From: Cyrtodaria siliqua
Taxonomy: Eukaryota; Mollusca; Bivalvia; Adapedonta; Hiatellidae
DNA: 64,000 nucleotides
Direction: 5' to 3'
NCBI GenBank assembly: GCA_037043455.1
Contig: JAWPHD010004387.1
Coordinates: 1-64,000, forward strand
The position numbers and the translations under genes are program-made. The notes beneath the pieces were generated by a model. It was given only the letters and a program-made list of their open reading frames with translations, searched no databases and was not told where the DNA came from. Shown here in pieces: positions 11,066 through 22,591 of the stretch. Within the stretch, counting starts at the first letter, position 1; each line of letters begins with the position of its first letter.

Positions 11066-12048
11066 AACAAGAGCTGTCGAAAGGACAGCATGCTCCACTA
11101 TTCAAAGTCAGTTTTAAACAAGGCCACTGACACTTCTGTCTCACCAACCATGGTGCCAGTTCATTCACAAGGCCAAGTCTTAATTGTGGAGGTTAGGTGG
11201 TGATGAGGTGAGAGTGTAGGGAGTGCGGGGAGGGAGTGCTCAGTAAACACATATATACCAAATATCAAAGCAAGACCTATAATAAACCAGAAAGAATATG
11301 TGCTTGAAGAGGGTGGGGAGGGGAGGGGAAGTAAAGTGTTACAGAATAGGAAACCCACAGAAATAATATATTTTCATTGGGTGAGTCTAAGGTGGAGAGT
11401 GTGTGGGGCGGGGGTGGGAGAGGTTGGGGAGGAGTTGGTAACTGAAGAGAAACCAAAAGGAATAGAACACATAATTGTCTGAGGTGATGAGGGTGGTGGT
11501 GTAGGAGTTGGGAAGGTGTGGGGTTTATGGGGTTAATGACATTTACAGGCTTGCAATTGTTATTTGATGTATGCAGTGAGTTTCATTGAAATATATGAAG
11601 CTGCTTAAACTAAAACTCTTAGTTGAAAAAACAAACATCATCTGGCTAAAATGAAATAAAAAGTTATGAAACATGTCTCTGTAAGTGATGACTCTGATGA
11701 CACTTGTCAAACTCCTTTGACAGACATATATGCTAGTGGGTATTGAAATAAATGGACTTGCCAAAAAATAAAATAAAATAAATTCTAAGTCGAAAATTCG
11801 CTACACCTTTTCTAAAATACAATACAGAAAATATTTATCCATAAAAAGGGCCATAATTTTGCTAAAATGCAATACAAATTTATGAAACATGTGTCTACTA
11901 GTGCCCTTGATAGTACTGATGATATATTTCAAGTTTCCTTGACCTGTGGTTGCTGAAATAATTGGACTTGGCCAACAACTGAAAACCAACGTCGACGCAG
12001 ACGTTGAGTAGATATACAACAGCTCTTCTTATTCTACGAATAGTAAAA
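11066..12048. mobile_element. Dispersed mosaic element starting ACAAGAGCTGTCG (Helitron-like?)
   Basis: It begins AACAAGAGCTGTCGAAAGG after an AT-rich flank and ends ACAGCTCTTCTTATTC with GAATAGTAAAACT before a poly-A run. The middle is G-rich (11180-11540) followed by AT-rich segments that repeat themselves: AAAATGAAATAAAAAGTTATGAAACATGT (11650) versus AAAATGCAATACAAATTTATGAAACATGTG (11863); only the shared TATGAAACATGT is exact. Its termini resemble those of the 58249-60309 insertion. No coding region. Confidence 0.5.
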
Positions 12049-14384
12049 CTTAAAAAAAAAAAATCTGGCTTTCAAGTGGACGGAAAAAAGTCTGACCAGT
12101 GTACTAGGCGAAATAAAAGATCCCGGCTTTAAAGAAATGCAAAAAAAATATTCCGGCTGATAGGAAAATCCCAGGCCCCTTCCCGGCACCACACGCACGA
12201 AATCAAATTGGTCGGTCCCTAAGTGGATGCAGAATGGTTAGCTGAACGTAGATCTATACATACTGTGAGAATATATACGTTATAGATCACAATTACAATG
12301 CTATCTCCCATGTTCGAAAACAAAGTGCGTTTTATTTATTTTATAAAGAAGTCCGAAATAATAAAACGTAGTTCATTTTACAATTGTTAACATTCGCTGA
12401 GGTTTTCCAGTATACGCTTGCTTTTTCTTAGAACTACCAGTTATATTCCCCACGCCCCCACCACAACCCATTTCTGGAGTGCCGTCGTTAGACCGTCGTC
12501 ATTGCCATATATATATAAGCATCAATATAGCAGTGAAGTTTATTTTGAGTTGCTGTTATTAAAACCAAATGTGTCGTATATGTGTGCGCATCATACGTGA
12601 TGATTTTATACTACTGTGGTCTAACGATGGTTCTAACATAAAAAGACGAAGGAAAAACAAGCGTCTATTGATAAAAAACGACGAATTCTTATCTTTGTAT
12701 ACATTCGTTACACGAAATTCGTTTTATTATTCCGGACTTTAAAACGAACAAGAATGGTTAATTATGGCAGTGGATTTGTTACTATGTTCAATCAATATAT
12801 CGGTTCAATGATCAAATAATATAATTTTATTTTTCAATATTCTGGTTCGATAATCGAACACATATTCTGTGTTTATATAATTTTATGTCGAATACTTGTA
12901 TTTTTATCTGCAATCTTTGAGAGCAAATTACTAAAATGTGTATTAGTAGTCAACACGTTTAATAAAATAAAAAAACAATGAACTATATTTCATCAAACAT
13001 ATTCTTTTGATTTATCGAATCAATATATTTGAAAATCAAACATATAAATATATTCCTTCAAAGCTATACATTAGATTTATTGAATCAATAATATTAAAAC
13101 TTTGAAAAAAAGTCCAAAGTCAGCCATGTTTGCTGATGACGTAAGTTTACGGGGGTCGGTTTAACCAATACTTAAATGAATGTAAGAAAGATTCTCATAA
13201 ACAAAAACAAATGACGAAAATGTAATTATTGATTCGATATCGTATAAAGAAAGAAAAAGTATTAAATTATTGTTTGAAGTATTTTAAATACATTCATATA
13301 TTTTTTTTATTACATACTATATATTACACTATATGCTTTTATTTCGTGTTATATTTTATTCGAAAGGTCGAACTAAAACAATAAACTGCAAATGGTACAC
13401 ATCTGGATTAACATAAGTAAAACCAGTTCGTTTTATTATTCCTATAGAGAATAATAAATGGGTATTTTCATATCACACCCTATATCAGGCCTGAGACACC
13501 ATATCAGACGGAGAGCTTTAGCCATTTAATTCTGGAGGCAAGCCCCTTTAACTTGGACGTAATCAGAATTTCTACCTTTAATCGGACATGACCTATATAA
13601 CAACAAAAACATCGAAGTGATTTAAACCCTACTGTATATTTTAGAGGAAGTAGGTCACGAGGACAACATGTCAGGTCGATAAGACGAACTGATGGTTTGT
13701 ACCTATCATACCTATATGGTTTGTACCTATCATACCTATCATATACAGGTACCTCTTCCCCTCATCATACCTATCACGCTTCTCCTCACGGCTATAACTT
13801 AGTTTGATTAATATCCTGCGATTAAAAGTAAAGATAAAGTGACATTATCCGGACGCCAGCAAACGTGATATCTTCTCGAGCGGGCTCGAACAAATAAAAA
13901 AAAACTTTATTCGAAAGCGAAAGTATACGTTCATGCATTTAAAAATGGAGATTAAAAAAATACACATTGCAATTCGCGTTAATTCAGTCACGTATAATAC
14001 TTAATTACTTTGTTATACATTTGGTCCAGTAAATATATTCGCGCCTCCCGCTTTCCGGTATCGATCTGCTTTCTGTTCAAGGTTAGATCTACTCTAATCG
14101 ACCCATATTATTTACGGAAAACGGCTTGAAGTTATTATTAGATCCAGCATAACCACGCAAGCGTTATAAAAAACAAAAATGACCTAATTTAAGAAAACCG
14201 GGTTACGCAAACTAAAACGTATTTACTTTAACATACAGAGGCCGACTGCGGAGTGGTACAGTTTTATTTTAGTGGAATATTCAAGGGTACGTTATATTTT
14301 TACCTACTCCTATGCTTTCTTATGTTGCTCATCTTTTCAGTATACGACGAATTTGCAGCTGTATCGCACATATTATCTTCAGTT
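12049..14384. other. AT-rich intergenic DNA, no gene seen
   Basis: Only short frames occur. TTCGTTTTATTATTCC occurs at about 12719 and 13428, bracketing about 700 bp of very AT-rich DNA. ATGGTTTGTACCTATCATACCTAT is directly repeated near 13691-13740 (exact core GTTTGTACCTATCATACC). Confidence 0.4.
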
Positions 14385-14545
14385 TGTTCATGAGAGTACA
14401 GGAGTAAAGAGCAACACCTCTCATGCCTCCTAGCACCGGCTTAAGTGATATTCTACTTTAAAGACTCAAATATTAAAGCCTCAAATATTGGGATTGGTGA
14501 TCCCAAAGGACCAGGAAGTAATAACACTACTGATTTGTAGTCGGA
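14385..14545. repeat. Dispersed repeat family R1, copy b
   Basis: Contains GTTCATGAGAG, CACCTCTCATGCCTCC, TAGCACCGGCTTAAG and GATCCCAAAGGACC, then GTAATAACACTACTGATTTG, in the same order as copy a. Confidence 0.7.
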
Positions 14546-14564
14546 GTCACCACACAATACTGAA

Positions 14565-14660
14565 CATGGGATTGATTGATTGAATTGCGCACCAACACAT
14601 GAAAGGTTATATGGCGCCTAACAGGAATGAGGTCTAGGTGGGATTACTACTATCCCGTCC
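14565..14660 (-). mobile_element. SINE 3' fragment
   Basis: On the minus strand this reads GGCGCCATATAACC then GTTGGTGCG, followed by an ATTCAATCAATC-type tail. This matches the 3' part of the SINE at 30360-30633 (GTCGCCATATGACC ... GTTGGTGCGAC ... (AATTC)n). Confidence 0.55.
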
Positions 14661-17039
14661 GTGTACGCAATCTTAAAGTATTTATCCAAATCAGCACCTT
14701 TATTTATTAAGTCAGTTTTAGACTTTGAACCTAATTAAACATACTTTGAGTTTTCATTTGTCTTTATTCTACTATAGGTTTTGATATATTACTGGTGCAT
14801 GCTATTCAATAATTAGTAATTTGCGAAAACAACTTGACTTATTGAAATAATTATTAATATGGATTTTCATAGGGATTTTCAAATATGCAAATTATAGAAT
14901 ATCTAGCGGGACGCCGCGAGTTAAAAAAATCAATATTGTTGTGTATCCCTCTAACTTTAAGATTACTCGCAATAATACGTGTGTGAAAAACACAAACGTA
15001 CGGGTATATACACTGAATGTACACTGCATGTTATGGTCGATATGGTATTACAGTATTACCTTTTGCGCAGATATATTTAACCCTGAATAGTGCAACTTAA
15101 ATACGTAATGTAACCATTTATACTTGTTTATCTATAATACCTATATAAGTACAATATTACGTAATGGAAATAACCGATACAATCACATGTACCCAGAACC
15201 AGGTCGGGACAATCGAAAAAATCTCCCGCGACGAATGATAAAAGCCCCTTTTTAATCCTGTCGTGTTGGGTGAGGTTATATGTCATTAATGTTGTTAACA
15301 TGCGCATGCTGCATGCTGTCATATCTGGGTTATCAATGTTTACACAATAACTGACGTGTAGTATGCAACATTAGAGCTATTAGCGCATAAAGGCAGACAT
15401 ACAAAATATAAACATAAGAAAGTAGAATATTTTCAATTAACAGAACAGGCTCGGACGGCTAGTGTGTAGGGTGGGGGTGTGGACACTCTGGTATGTGCCA
15501 AAAACCATCACCCAAGTATATGTGGTATTTGTTTGCTAGCCGCAATCCCAGTTGTGAGCCTGTCTTGATCCTAATCTACCACCAGATCGCTGGTCTTTGA
15601 CATTTAACACTGCACGTCATGAACACCTTATTTGCAATTATATCGCCAAATTTAACCGCGTCATTTTCAACACTTGAAACACAGTAAAAAAACACAAATG
15701 ACATTTCCTACGCCAACGGTAAATCCCGCAGTCTACATATTATCAGGTATTTTACCAGTAAGCTGTTATACATAAGAAATACTCTCTTTTTTTTCAACAT
15801 TGCTAGATTACTATACATGTTTTTGTCTATTTAACTTAAAAGTTGCAAATAGAAAATTAGAAGTCAATATAAACAACTTGTAAAATCAGAACTTTCTAAT
15901 ACTTGATGGATTTTGATGGAAAAGAACACACCCAAAAAACTTATTCTTTATCAATAGAATGAAATTAGCAAGATGTTATCTATCAGATATATAAGCCTCG
16001 ATTAAAAATTAGCACGCTTGGCAAAAATCTATGAAAGTTCCAATTAAAAATCAGCGAAAATGAGTTCCCGACAAAACCAGCTAAAACAGTTATAGGACTG
16101 TCCCGACATTACTCTGTTTATTGAGAATCTCTATAATTCACCCATGTAATTAACTGACCCCAGAGCAATAAAATACCCATTTTCGCATAGCATGGCATCA
16201 ATTATCTGACAGCAGATAGGCACATTTAAAAAAATAGAAATAAGTTGGTGTAACAAAATGCTATCTGCAAATAGAGATAAATAAGGCAGTGATATATACT
16301 TCTAACATTTAATTCTGCATCGACAAAGTTTTAGTTCATCAGATGGCATATCGGGTGATTTATTGTCATTTTATTGACCTCATGCTGGGTATGCCGACAC
16401 CAAGCTGATTATCATGTAACTTGAGCTGAGTAGAAACAACTACAGGTTTTCGGGTCAGTCCTATAACTGAAAACTATCTGATTGCATATGTACTCTGTTT
16501 GTTACTCTCTATCTTATCCAGTTTGTTTGAAGCACTACTGCTCATTCGAGTATCGTACAGCCTTAGACTCCTATCGCAGGTATTTTGTAAACAGTGATTT
16601 AATTGCCTGGCCATTTTTCTGTTATGGTCCTTGGTCCTAATTTGCCAATGCAAAATGAGTATATTTATTGAAAAACGTCCACATTTAACGAACACAATGA
16701 TACCTTTCAAAAGCATGTTCGTGCAAACAGTGAATTTCATGACAATTGTTTCAATGCGTTATTTTACTACCCTTCATGCATTTCAATGCTTCAGGTAATT
16801 GCATTGATTCTTAAGGTATATATAAAAAAATATCTTACGTTCAGTTTCATATAAATGTACAGGGTTCTTAAAATTATTCTAAAATAATTAAGATATCTTA
16901 ACGAGAGGCGTTTGGGCTTAATATTTCTAAAACAATAAAACGTTATGAAATGACCACTTTTAAAAATGTTGTTTTTGCACGATAACACATAACAAAGTCG
17001 TCAATATAAAAAATTATAGAGAACAATCCACACCATGAT
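14661..17039. other. AT-rich intergenic DNA, no gene seen
   Basis: Frames at 15128-15322, 16474-16740 and 16791-16988 (all minus) show no domain or coding-type composition that I can recognise. No RNA gene is apparent. Confidence 0.4.
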
Positions 17040-17410
17040 TAATACATTTAACTAGACAGAGAGAATACTGTCATGTTGCACACCCATCTCATGTTCATAA
17101 ATATTAGAGAGGGCTTTACCCATTTGGTTACGAAACCGTCTATCATCCAAGACATTCTCTACAAAAAGTCTTAGACCAAAATCGAAAAGATCATTCAGCC
17201 TACCGTATCATGAGTTTTCACCAATTCAAAACATACAGCAACAAGATGTTCTTTTCGAATAAAGCATTCACATCGAATGAGATTGTCTGCTGGCCTCGTT
17301 GCTTGCCGGAGTCCACTTCGATAAGTTGTAATTAGTTTGTTGAACTCCAAGAACCAAACGAGTCTGTCTACAATCATCCGTTCTGTGGTTTTACATATAC
17401 ATATACCGAG
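17040..17410 (-). pseudogene. LINE reverse-transcriptase fragment (Jockey/CR1-like), downstream half
   Basis: Minus-strand translation gives CKTTERMIVDRLVWFLE, then NKLITTYRSGLRQATRPADNL, then LVAVCFELVKTHDT. This is the typical order of non-LTR RT motifs, with the catalytic block I Asp-type motif FDLxKAYDT degenerate as FELVKTHDT. Frame-broken sequence continues to about 17040 with GLRLFVENVLDDRRFRNQ and YEHEMGVQ. Its upstream continuation lies at 19887-20760, beyond a 2.5-kb insertion. Confidence 0.75.
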
Positions 17411-18011
17411 TTGCAAAAGAAAGTGGACACTGAGTTTTGTTTAGATTTAATTGTATAAACACTCCCTAAGAACTCCGTTACAACGTAAAGCATGTCTCAA
17501 CGAAGTCATGATACAAAATCACAACGACATATGTTACGATATCTGTAATTTCGTGTTACAGTATATCTCCATGTGGTCTGCCCATGTGTTGTGAAAATAC
17601 TACATTTATATCAATTTTGTGAGGATTAATTGAATAATTTGAGGTAACATGTTTTGATTTCGTTATCTTATTCTAAACATTTCATGAACGTATTCCTTAA
17701 GACTGTGTAAATCATTAGATGTAAGGTTGAAAGTGAAACCGAAAGTAGAAATGTGTAAACGTTAACTTTTCGCAGTAATTTTCGATTTACAAGAGAAGAG
17801 TATTGGACGTTAAAACTTGCTACTGCTAGGTATTAGTTAGGCATCTTGTACATTTTAAAGAGAACGATTTATCTTTCAATTTACCAAGATAGTATATTAA
17901 TATACACCTTTTGTGAATTATGTTACAAACTTTACACGTAATGTTACAGAATCATAACAGAAAAATAATAAATGTTACAGTATATCTCTGACAGCGTTAC
18001 AGTGTATCAAC

Positions 18012-18377
18012 CACAGGCAGACGGCGCGTACCCTACCCCGCCCACACCCTACCTCCTCTACTACCCCCTCCCCCTCTCTACTACCCCCTTCCCACCTGTT
18101 TCTCTACTACCCCCCTTAAATATGTTTTCAATAAACTGTTCTACTTGGTTTTCAATGAAAAAAATAAATAAAAAAAATACATACTCTCTATACCATAAAA
18201 AAACACAAAAACTACCCCCTTCCCACCTGTAGAGAAACAGGTGGGAAGGGGGTAGTAGAGAGGGGGAGGGGGTAGTAGAGGGGGAGGGGGTAGTAGAGGG
18301 GGTAGGGTAGTAGAGGGGGAGGGGGTAGTAGAGGGGGTAGGGTGTGGGCGGGGTAGGGTACGCGCCGTCTGCCTGTG
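18012..18377. mobile_element. Short hAT-like element with 8-bp target duplication
   Basis: The element starts CACAGGCAGACGGCGCGTAC and ends with the exact complement. It is flanked by GTATCAAC at 18004-18011 and 18378-18385. The target fits the nTnnnnAn hAT pattern. The arms contain C-rich TACCCCCTCCCC runs (G-rich on the right arm, expanded as a GGGGGTAGTAGA array). The Pro/Tyr-rich frames on either strand are this repeat. Nonautonomous. Confidence 0.75.
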
Positions 18378-18431
18378 GTATCAACGACTGATTTGATGGA
18401 GTTCTTGTTCCAGGAAGAAGAGAGTATTTAC

Positions 18432-18800
18432 GTGGGTGCCTGTATTTGAGTGTGCTCCCTCAGGTCGCAGAGTGCTGAAAACGTTTTCTTGCACTTACTG
18501 CATGTTACTTTTGACGCTTATGGACTGAGCGAGTGTGTCTATACACATTTCCCCAAGAAGCAGTGGAATATTTACACACTTTGCAGTAGTGGAACCTTTT
18601 GTGCCCATTTCCAGACTTTTCAGTGCTTGGACAAGGTCCAAGTCTCTCGACAGCTGGATCAGGAGCTCTGACTTTATATAAAGTTGAGAGCTGTACAAGG
18701 AAGTCCCTCCATTAGGGCTGGTGTCTTTACTGGAGTGCTGACGAGGACGGGCGTGAGCGTTGATAGTTCATGCTCGTTCTTGTTGTCGTCAAGTACCATA
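18432..18800 (-). pseudogene. Decayed C2H2 zinc-finger coding fragment
   Basis: Minus-strand translation gives a finger CKVCKYSTASWGNVYRHTRS followed by VH. In a shifted frame comes CSKCKKTFSALCDLREHT, with the canonical C-x2-C-x3-F-x5-L-x2-H spacing but the last His lost. Upstream, an ATG at about 18797 opens a short acidic stretch. A stop and a frameshift separate the pieces, so it is not functional. It lies within the 2.5-kb TIR element. Confidence 0.6.
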
Positions 18801-18837
18801 TCCATACTAGATTGATTCAGGAAGGTGTGAAATTATT

Positions 18838-19145
18838 GTGTGAAATTTGCAGTATATAGTTTAACAGCAGGCATTCCCTGTGCAGGCATCGTAAGATGGA
18901 ACACTCCGAGCATGTAAAATGTGTGGATAAAAAAATCTTTGAAAGTTATGTTACCTGGGACATGTAAATAAGCATGTCCAGTCAAAACCGTACGTCAGCA
19001 GTATATATATCTGCAATAAAGCGTTTGGCTACAAACACGTCTATCGAGGCACATGGGCACGTTACACGGCCCGAAAAACCTTACTTGTGATGTTTGTGGG
19101 ACCGTTTTCAATAGCAAGATTATATTGTCGGACCACATGATGTGA
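18838..19145 (+). pseudogene. Second decayed C2H2 zinc-finger fragment, opposite strand
   Basis: Plus-strand frames give CEICS ... CRHRKMEH near 18840-18910, and RPEKPYLCDVCGTVFNSK followed by LSDH near 19070-19135. The PEKPY word is the usual inter-finger linker. Stops and frame changes interrupt it. Together with the minus-strand fragment, zinc-finger relics diverge on the two strands from about 18.8 kb. Confidence 0.55.
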
Positions 19146-19889
19146 AAGCTAACATAATCATTAAGAGACTGTAACATTTTGCCTGACTTTCCGTCGATGA
19201 TAGTTTGTAACATTTAAAGGTTATTTCGTTGGGAGTTTTAACACCCTCGTGACGATACTGTAACATCGTAAAACATAAAATAACTACTTTTTGTTTATAT
19301 CTGAAGATTAATATTCATTCTGTGAGACAATATATATTCTGTTTTACACAACAGTAAATCCCTACCACTACAGCTCAGAAAAAAAAGATCGTTTAATGAT
19401 TATTATGAAACGATTTAGAACATGCTGTAATATTATTCTCTGTGAAAACATGTAACAAGCTAAAAAATACAACAATTGCAACATCTGGTCAAAGGTAATA
19501 CATAATGTAAGTAAACACCATTTTAGACCTCCGATCCGTCGCAAAAATTACATAAATGTCATGTTTTCACAACACATGAAGAGATATTGTAACACAAACG
19601 TACAGATATTGTAACAGATGTCGTTGTGATTTTGTATCATGACTTCGCTGAGACATGCTTTACGTTGTAACGGAGTTCTTAGGGAGTGATGAAGGCTTTT
19701 TTAGAATTAAATTGACAAATTTCAAAATGAATATGCCATGTTTGGTACCAAAGTTTTTATCATTCCATTGCCAATATCATGTTTTCTTTTGTTTTTCAAT
19801 AGGTCGAATCATTAAGGGACTGTCGCTTGATAAAGAGGATAGGGTGTAAAGTAAAATGTTTAAAGTGTCCAGTTTCTTTTGCAACTAAG

Positions 19890-20760
19890 TATATATAACT
19901 CGTTAAAGCAATAAGGCGAAACCTAATCGATTACTTCCCGCTAAGAGTCAGGGAAGTTTCAGTCCAATTATACCTTATTAACTATACAAAGACGGGTAGA
20001 AAAGCATGTTTCAGGTAAATGTTTTAATAACTGATAATGGACCAATTGATGCAACATGAGCCTTTTTGAGACATTTTCGTAGTTCGGAGAGAGTGAACAG
20101 TTTATTGTATTTTTCTAAATTGTGTTCCTTCTTTACCTTCTGTATCGTATTTTGAGGGAAATTTGGTTGACAATATTCAGAAGAAAATTTATTTTAGAAA
20201 CGTCTCAGCCACAGTGATATCTTTGGGAGATCTAACTATTATCAATTTTAATATGGCTTACACAACTAGAATTACCTTTACCGCTTATTTTTAAGACCAT
20301 GTTCATCCTCTCAGGATCTCCAGATTTCGTCTTGCTGTCCTTAATTGTACGATGGTCTTTCGCGCAAAAATAAATTATGTTGAGCTGGCCGCAAGTTAAA
20401 ATTATTAGCAGCTTTACGATCGTTGGCTGCATTTTTTTTGAAGACATAATCGTACCATGATTTATGTGGGCGTTTTGGATTTGTCTAGAATGTTAGAATT
20501 GTCTGATCATCTGTCTTTAAGTATGGTAGTGAAAAGGGCAGTTGTGTCTTCAGCATCCTCGAAAACAGAAGACTTTAATTGTTCTTAGCATTGGGATTGA
20601 AACGTATCCCAATCAGCCTTGTGGGGTTTACATCGATACAGTCTTTGGAAAAGTGGTGGGTCGATACTTGCAAGAAATATTGAAAAGTGATCACCTCCAT
20701 ATCAGTCGTCACTAACACTCCTCGAACATCCATCAACTGAGTTGAATTCATATTGTTAAA
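19890..20760 (-). pseudogene. LINE fragment, endonuclease end to RT start (Jockey/CR1-like)
   Basis: Minus-strand frames read GGDHFSIFLASIDPPLF, then HKADWDTFQSQC, then RTIKDSKTKSGDPERMNMV with LKISGKGNSS, and finally RLIALTSYIY. These are in the order of the C-terminal endonuclease, the linker and RT of molluscan Jockey-type LINEs. Several stops and frameshifts. The element was cut at IALTS by the 17411-19889 insertion and continues at 17040-17410. Confidence 0.7.
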
Positions 20761-21098
20761 TCAATGAAAGAATGAAAACATCAAGCTGGATATAAATATG
20801 TATTCGATTTGTTATTATTAAAAAGACACTCATTATGTATGGCTAAAGATCTTCCACTTTCTCGCCTTTATGGTTTATATCTATACAACCCCAGATGGGG
20901 ATGTGTGCCAACCCTAGATATAATTGTGTGCATTAAAATCACCTAAACGTATCCATCTGCTTTTCTCTTAATCAAAAGAAGGTTGGGTATACTGTAGTGA
21001 TGGTGGAAACAAGGAAAGGTGTTTTAAAATAATTGTTTGAACGTTTTAGCAGTTTCGATTTCAGATAAGCCTTACACTCACAACTGCATAGGCCATTT

Positions 21099-21129
21099 GT
21101 GTTTCTGCATCAACCCGTTGCAGAAACAC
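21099..21129. promoter_or_regulatory. Hairpin upstream of the TNF-ligand start
   Basis: A perfect 11-bp inverted repeat (GTGTTTCTGCA and its complement) with a 9-bp loop lies about 140 bp before the predicted ATG. It would fall in the promoter or 5' UTR. Candidate 3' splice sites (TTTCAG at about 21064 and 21192) suggest the 5' UTR could be spliced. No TATA box or known factor site is claimed. Confidence 0.3.
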
Positions 21130-21271
21130 ACACGCCTACATGCGATTTGGTTTAGTTGACTTGATCTTACTCGCCTGGCTATATCATTTCAGATTGTTCG
21201 TGTAAAGTAACAGTGATGCTAAATTTGAAGATATTTCGTCTGCACGAAACTGTCTCCCATATAGTTAAAGG

Positions 21272-22555
21272 ATGTTTGGTAAACAGCGTCTAGACAGTGA
21301 GAGATCTGGGGACAAGTGTCTATCTGAGGAAACAACCACTACGACACTGTCTGAATCGCTATCACCAACTCTCTCAGAAGATGGAAGTCAATGCACCTGT
21401 GACTCTCAAAACAAAAGTAAACCTACATTTAACCTAAGTGACGGCTCTCTTTGTTCAGATGCCGACTGTACTTCAAAACGCACTCTACAGAATACCGTTA
21501 AAGAAAAAAGAAGGGGAATTGAAAACGAAAACACATCTAAATTTTCAAAATTCCTGGCAATGCAAAACGGCTGTGCTTCTGAATTTATTACAGAAACCAG
21601 TTTTAAAGGTGAAGGTTTATTTGCGAAAAAACATGAATTAAACAATAGACAAAAAGACAGGTCCTGTCAGAGTAGACGACGATCTGCACCTTATAGCCTT
21701 CAGTTTAATGTGGAGAACTATGGTAAATTGGAACGTAAGTGTGCTGACCCCACAACATTGAATGGCAAAGGTTCAGCACGTGTTTACGGCCTTCGTAATC
21801 ACGAATATGGAGATTCTTATTTACGTGACCTACCACCACGTGACCAAACACGGCCGCAGAGAAATCGCAGTCTCTCGGAAAATCAAACAGAGTCTGAACC
21901 ATTTTTGGGAGATGATTATGACAATCCTTTCAATAGAATCGGAAACCTTCGGGCAAATATAACCGCGTTTGCTCCAACACCTTTTACCGCACCAAAAGGA
22001 AGCGTATCTTACCGAAAATATTCAGAAAATAGCTACGGCAGTTCAGGATACGAAGCCATCAATGCTTGTCAAAATGAGGTCAAAGAACGCGAGACTACAT
22101 CACGTCGTGCACCTAGCCCTCAAACTAATTATGTTGATCTAAATACACGTCTTGATGAACTGGTCAATCATTTTCAAAAACAAGGCATGGAGTATGATTT
22201 ATTGCGGAAGTCTTATATAAAACTGAAAAAACTGTTCATGGTGCTTGCTGTGGTCAATATTATCTTGATAGTATGCGTCATAGCCGTAATGCCACTGACC
22301 GTAGTATCGTATAAACTGTTCTCCCCAACAAATAATGCGGCATCTAATGCGGAGCCTAATGTTGGAGAAACTACAAATGCGGAGCCTAGTATTGGAGAAA
22401 GGACAAACAGTTACAATAAAACTATTATAATGGAGACCGTGTTTTGCGTTTCCTGTTACAAATTTATGGATTCAGTCAGTCGGGATAGTAGGAAGTTTGT
22501 ATCACACTCCGGAGACAGGTGCTGCTTTGCAAATCTAATGGCCTTGATATCAATG
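21272..22555 (+). CDS. TNF-superfamily ligand, coding exon 1 (cytoplasmic region, membrane span, stalk)
   Basis: This is the first coding exon of a predicted 617-residue type II membrane protein of the TNF ligand superfamily. It encodes residues 1-428. Residues 1 to about 320 are hydrophilic, rich in Ser/Thr/Arg/Lys, and have no signal peptide. Residues about 321-345 are strongly hydrophobic (FMVLAVVNIILIVCVIAV) and form the single membrane span. A short stalk follows, with an FCVSC motif at 391-395 and a CC pair at 417-418, probably forming disulfides outside the cell. The start is the first Met after an in-frame TAA at 21266 and has A at -3. The exon ends in phase 0 at ATG|GTATGT; read-through would give only 11 more residues before a stop. 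Family membership rests on the downstream exons. TNF ligands act as trimers on TNF-receptor family proteins; the receptor here is unknown. The long cytoplasmic part is unusual for the family. Confidence 0.85.
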
Positions 22556-22591
22556 GTATGTTTTCCTTCCTATCCTAATTTTGAAGATTAA

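Larger units (their letters stand above)
17411..19889. mobile_element. TIR DNA element (2.5 kb) inserted in a LINE, carrying decayed zinc fingers
   Basis: Left end AGTTGCAAAAGAAAGTGG and right end CCAGTTTCTTTTGCAACT are inverted. Inversion resumes further in (AACGTAAAGCATGTCTCA with TGAGACATGCTTTACGTT) and covers over 150 bp per side. The flanks join a LINE coding block: IALTS-type sequence on the right, CKTTERM on the left. TATA-containing sequence at both edges suggests a short TA-rich target. Inside are an 8-bp-TSD insertion (18012-18377) and zinc-finger-coding relics. No transposase was recognised. Confidence 0.7.

Noticed and set aside
18061..18384. Pro/Tyr-rich 107-residue frame as a structural protein
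   Set aside because: It is the G/C-rich arm of a small inverted-repeat element with an 8-bp target duplication.
22556..22591. TNF exon 1 read through to the TAA at 22589 as the whole protein
   Set aside because: It would give a ligand without a TNF domain; a consensus donor at 22556 and phase-matched downstream exons explain the locus better, although an unspliced isoform cannot be excluded.
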